Assembly (NCBI GenBank): GCA_033064195.1
Contig: JARBJD010000009.1
Location: 372,001 to 436,000, forward strand
DNA length: 64,000 bases
Reading direction: 5' to 3'
Source: Blattamonas nauphoetae
Lineage: Eukaryota > Preaxostyla > Oxymonadida
Shown piece after piece: positions 23,360-33,453 of the stretch. Below the pieces are notes generated by a model. That model was not told the origin of the DNA and did not search any database. It worked only from the letters and a program-made list of their open reading frames with translations. The number at the start of each line of letters is the position of its first letter. Position 1 is the first letter of the stretch. Made by a program: the position numbers and the translations under genes.

Positions 23360-25730
23360 ATGATCTCACCTGCCCCCATCCGTTTTCATGTCTCATCTCT
23401 CATCAGAAATGCCCTTAGTCGCTCATCGCCTCTTTCTCTCTCGTTATTTACACAGTCAGCGGCGATCAATCTCTGCGACTCTCTCACTCAAATCATAACA
23501 TCTGAAGGTATCTTTCACGCATTTTTCTCAATCCTTTTCATCGCTGATCCACTTCTACCGTCTTGCCTATGTCTCCTTTCTCCCTTTAGAGCGATGGGCA
23601 AACGTGATTTCTTTCCTCATGTCACTCAGTTCAAACCCAAACATTCCTTTCCAATCACTGATATTCTCAGTGATCGACAATCTCCTCTCACTAGATTTTG
23701 CCATGTCTAATCCCTCTGCTTTGTGCTTTGTTCAAGATTCTTTACTCTCCGAGTCAAACAGCAAGACTCAACTCACCCCCGAGTTCCTCACTCTCTTCCT
23801 GACAATGCTGACTATCCATCAGAAATATGAATCACGCAAGAAAGCACGACTCCAAAGCACGGGAAAACTATTCTTTGAATCAACTTGTTTCTTTCACCCA
23901 TCAACATTCTCAACGTACCTCTCACTCTTTGTCTTTTGGCTCTCACCTGACGCCATCCAAAAAATCGAGCAAAACCTTCAAAAGCAGCTTGTTCAGGACC
24001 AAATTTTAGCTGTTCGATCTTTTACTCTTGAGATCCTCAAGTCAACACTTCTCGCCGTACTCAATCACGAAGATCCTGGCATTCTGGAAGTCTTCAAACA
24101 GCATCAATCCACCCTGCTTGGAGCCTTATCCGAGTTACGACCCACAAAATATTCTCTTCTTTCTTCTTTAGTCTCACAATGCCAGTCTTTGATTCTTTGC
24201 ATCGATTCTTCGACGCCCGTTCCTTTCAACTTGTCAATACAGAACCATCCACCGTTTTCCCTCGAAACTTTCTTTTCAGATGACTTTCACAAGCATCCCT
24301 CCCCTTCCACACATTTTCTTCAGCCGATTTCATTCCTCGATCAGATCATCCACAAAATCAATCCATCCCACCCTCCCTCGCGAAACCTTCCTCCGTCAGT
24401 CAAATCCTCTCCTTTACCACCGTTCCGTAATCCATTTGATGCTTCATCGAAACAATCCTACAATCAACCTCTGAATGGGCCAACTCCAATCTCACCCAAT
24501 TCGCGGAAAAAGAATACCCAGCTTCCAACGCAATTGCAATCACCTAGAGTCCTTCAAATAACGATTCCTACGTTCTCTTCAACTCTTTCCAAAAGCCGGA
24601 CCAGCCCCGATGAAACCCCTCCGTCCTCAAGTCCGATAACCCCCACACAGCTCGTCCAAGGCTATGCGATTCTCACCCCAACAGAAACAGTTCGACATGT
24701 CCAACAAAACCACTTTTCTGACCTCATCGCAAGCAACGACAAATTCAGTGCCAGCAAGGACGATGATGTCATGTCATCAACAACAGTCGATATTCCAACA
24801 ACACCTCAGTCGTTTTCGACGAGCTCTCTCACTTCAAACACACGATCCGAAAAAAGACCGCGACTCAAACACACCAAATCCTCCTCACTTCGTGTTCTCG
24901 CGCCCCTCGGCTCACACATCGCTCCCATCTCCACGATCAGCCTCAAAACAAACTTTCAACGGCCACAGTCACAATCAGATCAATCGTCTGGTTCTCGGTC
25001 CGCTCTTCTCACGGATTCGTCCGACAGAAACCAGAAGTCGCCTGCCTCTCACATGAACGAACCTCACAAAACACGTCTTCTGCGGGCCGGGCCGACTTTG
25101 TCAGAATTTGAGAGCACAGAATACACCCACTCTGAAAGCGAAGTGATCGGAGACGGATCATTCCTGGAACTTCCCAAACATCGGAAGAGCAAGGACAACT
25201 TGTCCGCTCTGGAACTGTCTGAATCAACGACGTGTGCCGCTACTCTAATAATGCCACGACCCACACATCACTCACGAACCAAATCCGTCCCGACCAACCC
25301 CCTCTCCATTCCTCACCACCGGCACACCCTCACAATGAGTGCGTACGACACGTACCAGTTTTTGGAACACTTCACTTTACAAACACCCGAGTCGTCCACG
25401 CCAGGCCAATCATCGACACAGTCCAGAACCCCGCAATCCCACGACATCCGCAACATGCAAACCATTCCGGAGGTTCCACTGGAAACACAACAAATTCTGT
25501 TGGCCCATCCACCAACATCTGCGCGATCTGAGAACACCTCGTCGATGTTCGTTGCGGAAGCACACGCCTTGAGTCAACTGCCACATACCACATCCGTGCC
25601 GTCTTTGCATCACGTTCCGAAAGTTCAAGAGTTGCTCCTCTCACCTCCTCATCTTTCTATGGGCGTGCATCCACAAGAATTGCGAGCACCTGACGCTTCA
25701 ACTCATCTTTTTCCGTTTGCTGATGAATAG
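23360..25730 (+). CDS. Unrecognised protein, helical N-terminus and disordered Ser/Pro/Thr-rich tail
   Basis: Exons 23360-23507 and 23590-25730 join across an 82-nt phase-1 intron (GTATCT...CTTTAG), giving 762 residues. The first 230 residues are leucine-rich and helical (for example DSLTQIITSEERWANVISFL), resembling HEAT/ARM-type alpha solenoids but without a family signature. The remaining 530 residues are polar, with many SP/TP pairs and no hydrophobic core, so probably disordered and phosphorylated. It lies 167 bp downstream of the SERINC gene on the same strand. No enzymatic motif or membrane segment is visible. I do not recognise the gene. Confidence 0.75.
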
Positions 25731-26191
25731 GACCAGCTGAGATTCCTTTTTTTTCTTGTACTGCCATTTGTTATCCTGATTTGATTGTCTGATCGTGATC
25801 TGACATTCTTCTTTGTCTTCCTGTTTATTCTGGTAGAAAAGGTTCGTTTTTTGTTTCAATGGAGATAAAAAAATCTCTTCTTGATGTACAACTCACAATC
25901 CCCATCAGTCCAAAACTTAGGAGCGCACCGGAGATGTAGGTCCTCTTTTAGTAACTATTATGACATTTTCGTGAGTTTTTAACTGTAATTTGAGCGGATT
26001 ATTGATCTGACCCTTGGAGGAAAATATTGACGACAGTGACAGAGTCAAAATGTTTAGAAAGTCCTATTTAGCATGTGCACCAAGTTTTTTTCATATGTTC
26101 TAGTGTGGGAAGTACCGAAAGAAGTATAACCATTTGCTAGCTGTTCTGCGAGTTTCTGCCATTGTTCTCCTATGGTCCGATCAACATCATC
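25731..26191. other. Intergenic region, nothing recognised
   Basis: AT-rich 461-bp spacer with pyrimidine tracts near the upstream stop. Short antisense frames (near 26054-26242) are poor in coding signal and overlap the next gene's signal-peptide exon. It likely holds the 3' UTR of the upstream gene and the promoter of the beta-helix gene. Confidence 0.5.
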
Positions 26192-29005
26192 ATGGCTCTT
26201 TCTCATATTCTCCTTGTATGTGGATTCATCCACATTAACCATGGTATTTTATTACTGTATTTGCATGTTTTTGTCTTTCAGCTGATACATACTATGTAGA
26301 TGAAGGTGGAACAGATGAAGAAAACTGTGGAACGAAAGAACAGCCCTGTCGCAGCGTGAGTTTCCTTGTTCCTCGCCCAATTCTCTCAGCAGATACCATT
26401 CAGCTTTCTGGTACGATTAAAGACGAAAAAATTCTGTTCAAGGACCTCGATCCAATTACAATCACTGGTCTCGCTATGGATTCCGCTACCCTCGAAGGAA
26501 TATACCCAAAATATGAAGAAAACATATGCGTTCAATGTGACAACTCTTCATTAACTATTCGAACACTTACATTGACAGAGACACCAGAAAGTGATGACAG
26601 TGACTATAACCATACTGTCCTCTTGAAAGTCATCCAAGATAGTGTAGTCTTGATTTCTAATTGCCGAGTGATTGGACGGGACCACCAAAATCATTATTTC
26701 AGTTGGATTGCATGCCATAACGGATCAACTCTCGACATCCAAGACACAACCTTTAGCAACATCAAAATGAAAGAAGGCTCTGTGATTGATATGCATTCAA
26801 ACACGAGTTTCACCATGTCTAACTCTAAAGTGACCGGGCTCGTTGTAGAAGATATCTTTGGTGGATTTCTCTGGTCGCGTCTCACAGATCAGAAAAAAGT
26901 GATAATCGATAACACAACATTCTCAAACATCAAACTTTCTGGATATGGAGGAGCAGCTATTGCCGTGAACATGTCTGATGGAACTTCTGTTCAGATTGGA
27001 ACTAATTCGGCTGTGGAATTTGTCGACTGTGTAACAACAAACGACATTTATGGAGATTCGTCCATCGGAGGGGCAATCTACCTCGACCTCGAAGAAGATT
27101 TTACTCCAAATCTCAAAATTGGGCCTAAAGTTAACTTCACCAGGTGCAACGCCGACTTTGGGAAGAACATCTTCATCAACGCCAAAAACCTCAAGAAGAC
27201 GGTTACAACAGAAACACTGGATTTTACCATACAAGTCGACGAATTCTTAGAATACTGTGGATACGCTTCTGGTTCTGAAAACACCAGCACAGTCGCAATT
27301 CCACTCCTCCTCTACCGTCGACCACACGTGAACGAACTGTATATCTCCAGCGGTGAAAATGCCAAAGATCACGAGCAATGCGGTTGGGAAGACTACCCTT
27401 GCAGGTCCATCCACTACGCGATGAGCAAAGTGTACGACGATTACGACTACATCTTCCTCGGAAGTGGGGTCAGCATGACTCAAGCCTGGTTCCTCGGCGA
27501 AGGGTCATATATCATCACATGCCCAAAAGGTCAGGCATCAACAGAGTTGACTGTGAAGAGCGATCGAAGTGACACTCTCCAAGCCGCTATCACCATCAAT
27601 GCAGATGTTGATTTCAGAGCTGTCAAATTTACAATTCCTGAGAAACTTGACCACAATGTCTTTCTTCGGGCATTTGGAGATCGGCTTTCTTTCCAGGATT
27701 GCACGTTTAATTTCCCATCAAACGATCAGCACAACTACGTTCTGTTCGAATCCATCGAGTGCGAATGCACATTTGACACTCTCATATTGTCGAATGCTCC
27801 CTTCGAGAATGATGTTATTCGTCTTAACAACTCGAAACATGTCACATTGAGCAACTTCAAACTCGACAACATCTCATGCAAGGCAGGCTGTATCATCAAC
27901 ACCTACACAGACAAAGAGACCGATTATAAGTTGGTTATCAAAGATTCTGTCTTCTCACACACCATCAACACCGACAACAGTGAAACCGGTATTGTTATTC
28001 GTGCCAGAGATTACAACATTACGATGACAAATGTGAGCTTCATTGGCCGAGCACCTGTACCTGACCCAACAGCAATGTCAAACGAGTTTTTTGATGTATG
28101 ACGAAGATGATGTTCATTGACTTTTTTCCGTATTCGTTCGAACTGATTCAATTCTCTAATGGTTCTCTTCCCCTCATCTCTCAACACAGATTTCTCAAAA
28201 TGATGACGACGATGAACTCTGCCGCTGGACATCATCTCTTGTGCACCTCGAAGGCTGTGACACAACCATGGTCGACACCATATTCACCCGCGCGAAAGTC
28301 GGAGGCCTCTCCATCAAGGGAGGATCCTTGAACATCGAAAGCGGATATTTCCGTGAGAATCACGCTGGTTCCCGCAAATTCAGAAATGCACGACGAAATG
28401 TTCATTGCGAGGGCAAAGCACAAGTTGTGATTAAATCACTCCTCGGGGGTGACGGAACACGCGAGCATCCATCGCCTTGGATGGATTTCGGTGATTGCAC
28501 GGTGAAATCTGATCTTATTTCCGCAGACGCCGCCTTGTTCTACCCCACTCTCACCAACATCACGTACGAGAAGAAAGACGGAAATTACAGACTCCGCTTC
28601 ACAGGCAAGTATCTGATTCCCTGCAATGTCTCTGCAGAGATTTTCGAGTACGAAAAGGGTGTTGAAAAGGACAGAAAACAACTGAAATTCACCGACTTCA
28701 CAAACGAAAGATTCGCTTATGTCACCATTCCCGTGAAAGAACTCAACGTCAAGAAGCAGTTCTATGGCAGACTCAAGTACGGGCGGACAGGAGGAGATTT
28801 CTCTGCGGCGGTGATGGTCACACACCCAGCTAAGGGCAAAGGCGGACTTGTTGTCCTTACTGTGTTTATGGTTATTCTATTCATTGGACTGGTTGTTGGA
28901 GCCGCTGTCTTCATCTACTGGTTTGGATTCAAACATCGCCCACGACAAGGTTACGTGAACATCGACAAACAAGCACCCGCAAACAATTCTGATTCTAACC
29001 TTTAG
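26192..29005 (+). CDS. Type I membrane protein with duplicated parallel beta-helix ectodomain
   Basis: Exons 26192-26243, 26282-28095 and 28190-29005 give 893 residues. The 52-nt first exon carries the signal peptide (MALSHILLVCGFIHINHA), found only by splicing out a 38-nt intron. The ectodomain has two modules, each opening with a CG-x4-PCRS motif (CGTKEQPCRS near residue 40 and CGWEDYPCRS near 390). Repeated short strands with N/T/S/C ladders follow, the mark of right-handed beta helices. A membrane-proximal region begins DDDELCRWTSSLVHLE and leads into a beta-sandwich-like segment. One transmembrane helix (VVLTVFMVILFIGLVV) precedes a 28-residue tail containing GYVNIDK, a YxxPhi endocytic-type signal. 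It belongs with the proteins at 5865-12326 and 52405-54876. It is a surface protein of unknown ligand. Confidence 0.85.
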
Positions 29006-29234
29006 CTATCAAACATACATTGCCCACCACAACACATTATTACATGAGTGTAAATTACCTGTGAATTTTCTGTTTCGAATAGAGAATAATCGATTCCTGG
29101 TCAGGAAATAAACAATTAAGGTCCCACTCTGCTTGTCAACGTTTCTTTGCGCCTTTTGATGAGTTCAAAATCAAACACAAGAAAAACACCATAAACTCTG
29201 AAAATGAGTTCAGGAAAGAAAACAATGTACAGGA

Positions 29235-31765
29235 TTACGTCTTCGGCGACGATGCTGTCAACTTCACCTTCGGAGACGGAAGGGTTTTGGGTGAGCCGCG
29301 GATTGTTTGCGCGACAGTCTTTCCGACCGGTTTTGACGCGAGTTTGGAAACAGGCTTTCCAGCGCCATAGAACTGCTTCGGTTTCGCGCGTGGATTTTGA
29401 GATTGTGGGAGTTGGGACGTCGCTGGTCTCGACTGGACAGTTTTAGGGTTATCATTGAATGGAATGAGGTCCAGTGCCAAGGGAGCAAAAGAGCGCACAG
29501 GATGCGCAGGATCGGTATCCGTGAACGAGGACGGTGTTGGGATTGCAGCAAAGACACCTGTTGAATTGACCTTCGTCGTCAGCACCGGTTTATTCTTCGA
29601 AGTGAGGAGATTGGGCTGGGAAGAGGCGATCATCTCGTCCATGTCATATCCGGATGACACCAGCTCCATCAAGACGTCAGTGTTCGGAGTGACGGCGTCG
29701 TCGATGATTTCGGGTTCAGGGTTGACTTCGAGAGCACCAAACAGATCGTTCGGATCCACTTCTTCGTCCTCCTGTGGTGGCTCCGAGAAGTATTCGGACA
29801 TGTCGTTCAGCATCCAAGTGTACTGGTCGCTTTGAGAGGACGAGATTCTCTCAACGAACGACAGCAACTTGCTCTCGTTCTCTTCTTTCTTTTTCTGCTG
29901 CTTCTCCGCGTTCATCGTCGAGCTTTCTTCGACCTGTCTGATGAACTGCTCCCACATTTCCTGTTCGGTCTTCTGCTTCAACTGGACGAGCGAGGAATAG
30001 ACAACATGCAACAACTCCATCATCGCATTTGCTGTGTCGACGGACATCCCAATTGGGCATGTGACCATAATATAGCTTGGAGGCGATGAAGATGATTGAG
30101 CAAATGACGAGTCCTCGTCTGTTTGTGGGTGTGTCAGATACACCGGAAATCCACAACAATGCATGGTTTGTTCGAGTTTCGTCAGGTACGGTGAAAGAGA
30201 CGGGAGTTGAGGAGGGGTCGGAAGAACAGCAGGCAGTCTAAACGCATCGATGAACGAAGAAGAGGAAAACGATACTTTGCCGACGACGCTCGGTGCTGTT
30301 CGTTGAGCTGGAGCTGAGCCAAATACTCAGTGATGACCTCCGACTCAGGCATCGGTGTTTGCTGTGAAATGGTGTTTAGGGACAGATAGAACGCTGACGA
30401 TGTGCTGTGATAGAGAGTTTCTTGATGCACTTCGCAGAACTTTTTGATTGAGTCTGACAAAGCATGATGGGCATTCTCACGTTGCTCCAATTTGAATTTG
30501 GGATGCGGATGAGCGACAATTCTTTCAAAGAAATCGACAATCCCAACTGTGGGTTGGGCGATTCCTGCGCTGCTCGCAAAAACTTCAAATTTTGGGCTTG
30601 AGTGCGAAGAAATGAAAAGTGAGTAAGGCGATGAGGAGGCTGTTCCAAATAGTGATGAAAGAGGCTATATATGATGATAAATTGATAGAAAACGACGAAT
30701 CAAAGAGCAGACGACAAGAGCACCATCAAGACGACCACTGCTGGCGGCTGATTCGAGTGAAGTACAAAAGTCAGAATCAAGTCTTGCTCCGAGACATAGA
30801 TGTGGGATTTTCTCCGTGGATGCCAAGGAGGCGAATTTTTGGAGAGAGTTGTCGATGAATGGAACAGGTGATAGAAATCCAACAGTGGAAACAAATAATG
30901 CGTCTATAAGTTCAGAAATGTCTCAAAAAGTTGCAGACTATTCATTATTTCTTCAGTGACCGATGTCCAATCAGGAGATTGAATCTCACCTTCATTTATC
31001 CGTTTGATCTCCTCCAAAACGAAATCTAAGGTAATTGGAGATAACCATAGCAAATATGCATGAAAAACAGTCAGAATGGAAATACTTGCTTGTGTCATTG
31101 CGTCTTGTAGACCAGAATGGTCGAGTCCCTTCTCCGCATAGACTGCTGTTCTGACATCCAATTTCTCGGAATGAACATATGACAAATACGTATAAAGAGA
31201 ATTGGTGAGATCGGCAGAGAGGAGAACGGCTGATTGAGCAGACGCGAAACCAAGAGATCGCGCAAAGGAAAGAAGAATGACAGTTGATTGTGCATGCAAT
31301 TCTGTTAATAACAACGATGGTGGTGGACTGCATATGAGATTGATATCATGATGAGAAAATTAAGATCCACACAGAAGTGAGTCGTCTGATTGATTGAGTG
31401 GCGATGGGGTTGAGTGGCGTAGAGTAGGGAGTGCGGTACGAATGTCAGAAAATTCTGAAGGAAATGTGAGGAAAATATCATTATGGATGAATCATTTATA
31501 ATCAAGATGGGGGAAATGACAATTGATGTTAGAAAAATTTGTTGAGAGTGGTGAGGTAAAACCTTGCGGAAGTGTGGGATAGTAGGGTTCATAAAGACTT
31601 TTGACCAAAGATAGAGGAAGTGGATGTTGTGGAATTGAAGTCTGGAACGAATCGTGTGAGATACGATGATACACAAATAAAACAAACAATTGCTGAGAGA
31701 GTATGAGGAAGAGGACTCGTGTCCAATAAAGGCTGAATATTACTGAATAATGCCAAATCCTCCAT
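29235..31765 (-). CDS. Unrecognised seven-exon gene, helical protein with disordered C-terminus
   Basis: Exons 31765-31688, 31641-31563, 31454-31373, 31327-30939, 30903-30716, 30664-30327 and 30288-29235 give 735 residues in one consistent frame. Six introns of 35-108 nt were placed by phase and GT-AG ends; individual junctions are moderately certain. The start MEDLALFSNIQPLL lies 111 bp from the divergent cyclin gene. The first 500 residues are mostly amphipathic helices, including a distinctive block MHCCGFPVYLTH followed by YIMVTCPIGMSVDTANAMM. A short coiled coil (MNAEKQQKKKEENESK) follows, and the last 200 residues are acidic, then Pro/Lys-rich. There are no catalytic motifs and no membrane segment. 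I do not recognise the family. Confidence 0.65.
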
Positions 31766-31876
31766 CTAGATATGTTCAATTTAGAAGAATGCTCCAAATA
31801 CCGTACAGATAGTTTCCGATAAATACTTTCGGGTCCGATCTTTCAAGTAATTTCTTTCCGAGAAGTCAATTATATC

Positions 31877-33082
31877 ATGGGTCATCCTAAACCCCCTCTT
31901 GAAAATATTGGAGCTTCCCATGTCATCTCACTAACTTTCAGAAACGGAACTCATCATCAAGCTTGCGATGATTCTCCGCATTTATGTTCCAGCAAGTCTC
32001 ATTGTACGCCTTCATGTTCCAGCAAGTCTCATTGTACGCCTTCGTGTTCCAGCGAGTCTCATTGTACGCCTTCATGTTCCAGCAAGTCTCAATCTACGCC
32101 TTCATGTTCCAGCCATCATGATTCAACCTGTCCGGAACCATCCATGATAAATGTATCAGTGGAAAACGTGGAAAACTTGAATAACTTCCCGTCAGTCAAA
32201 GATTCTCATTATTCCCCTCCCTCATATTCACAGTCCATCTCAAAGCGTTCACCCATCGATCAGAACATCAAATCCAGTCCTTATTCAAATGAAATTCTCA
32301 GGAGAAAACGCAACAACGAGACATTTGACATCACGTTCATTTTACTCTGTGGGAGAAAAATGCAACGTGACCATCGGATGCGATATGAGTGCTATTCATG
32401 CCTCAAGATAGTCGATGTGTTTATAAACAAGTCCTCACTTCGGGAGCTCGGATTTGCTATTGACGAAGCTTTCGACACAGTGCAGGACATCATCCGCCGC
32501 CTACCAAACCCAATCACCGAAAAGGACATCCAGACACTCTCCGCCGCCCTAATCCAAAAATTATCCGACTTTGTTGATCGGTGTGAAAGAAACAAAAACA
32601 CCAATTCTCCTTTGGTGGCCAAAGACGTCCAAGACATCCAACAACTCTTACCTGCCGTTTTACGAAATCTTGCAGCTGTATACAGATTGACTCCAGCGGA
32701 GACCATTCACGGGAACATCCTTGTGTTGCGCTTATACAATGCCTTGACCCCCAACCCAGAATATGAGTTCATCATCCTGAATCCTGTCCCCACGCTGTTG
32801 ACCTGCTTCTTCCTCGCCATCAAGCTGAACAGAGACGGGACATACCCAACCTCAAAAGTCGCAAAGTTGTTCAGTGTCCTTCCCGAAGACTTCAAACACT
32901 TCGAGAGGCTCGTCATCTCAGCACTGGATTTCAACCTTCAGGTTTCAGAATCTGAATTTGAATCAATCCTCCCTGAAATGCTCTATCCGCAATCGTCTGA
33001 CCGACGTCCATCTCGTCGGGAAAGTCAACGATCTCCAATCACATCATCAAAACACAAAGCCAATATGCGCATTTGTTCCTGA
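31877..33082 (+). CDS. Pho80/PCL-like cyclin with Cys-rich repetitive N-terminus
   Basis: One exon, 401 residues. The C-terminal third (about 270-370) matches Pho80-type cyclins: a helix like ETIHGNILVLRLYNAL, then PVPTLLTCFFLAIKLNRDGTY, VAKLFSVLPEDFKHFERLV and SALDFNLQVSESEFESILP. This is the cyclin-box layout that pairs with Pho85/CDK5-class kinases in nutrient and polarity control. The N-terminus is low complexity with four SSKSHCTPSC repeats. The region between, including RMRYECYSCLKIVDVF, is unfamiliar. The stop comes soon after the last helix. Another frame there stays open to 33137 after a possible GTCTGA donor, so the C-terminus may differ. Confidence 0.7.
   Translation: MGHPKPPLENIGASHVISLTFRNGTHHQACDDSPHLCSSKSHCTPSCSSKSHCTPSCSSESHCTPSCSSKSQSTPSCSSHHDSTCPEPSMINVSVENVENLNNFPSVKDSHYSPPSYSQSISKRSPIDQNIKSSPYSNEILRRKRNNETFDITFILLCGRKMQRDHRMRYECYSCLKIVDVFINKSSLRELGFAIDEAFDTVQDIIRRLPNPITEKDIQTLSAALIQKLSDFVDRCERNKNTNSPLVAKDVQDIQQLLPAVLRNLAAVYRLTPAETIHGNILVLRLYNALTPNPEYEFIILNPVPTLLTCFFLAIKLNRDGTYPTSKVAKLFSVLPEDFKHFERLVISALDFNLQVSESEFESILPEMLYPQSSDRRPSRRESQRSPITSSKHKANMRICS
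31981..32113 (+). repeat. 30-nt tandem repeat, 4.4 copies, in frame
   Basis: The unit TTCATGTTCCAGCAAGTCTC plus ATTGTACGCC recurs at 31981, 32011, 32041 and 32071, with a partial copy at 32101. The first two copies are nearly identical and copies 3-4 carry a few substitutions. It encodes a Cys-containing decapeptide in the cyclin N-terminus. Near identity points to recent slippage or unequal exchange. Confidence 0.9.
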
Positions 33083-33453
33083 TCCTTCTGTTTTGATCGG
33101 GCCATTGAAGAGGACCTTGAGACAGTTGGAGGATTGATCGCAGAACGACGACAAGGCCAGATAGTTCCAAGAACGTCTTATTTCACGATCGGTTGATCAT
33201 GATTGATGAGGCTGATTGGTCATGGTTTATCGTGAAGTGAAACGAAAATCAAGTCCACTTAATTTTTTTGGCCCACTGACTTGACAGTTATCTGAATCAA
33301 TGACCAATTTCATTTCCTATTTTGTTTGGAAACACAAGAGAATAAATGAATGATGGAAGTGGCTTGTTCAAAAAATGGCCGAATGAAGAATCTCACCAAG
33401 ACTCAGTCGGTCTTTTCTGTGAAATGACAAATGATTGTGTTCCCTTTCCTCCA
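33083..33453. other. Intergenic spacer between convergent genes
   Basis: It holds the 3' UTRs of the cyclin and UBE3A genes. An AATAAA at 33341-33346 could serve the cyclin transcript. No other gene was seen, apart from a 54-nt open continuation in an alternative cyclin frame. Confidence 0.5.

Noticed and set aside
31981-32113. CRISPR-like repeat array
   Set aside because: The units are contiguous with no spacers and in frame with a coding region, in a eukaryotic genome.
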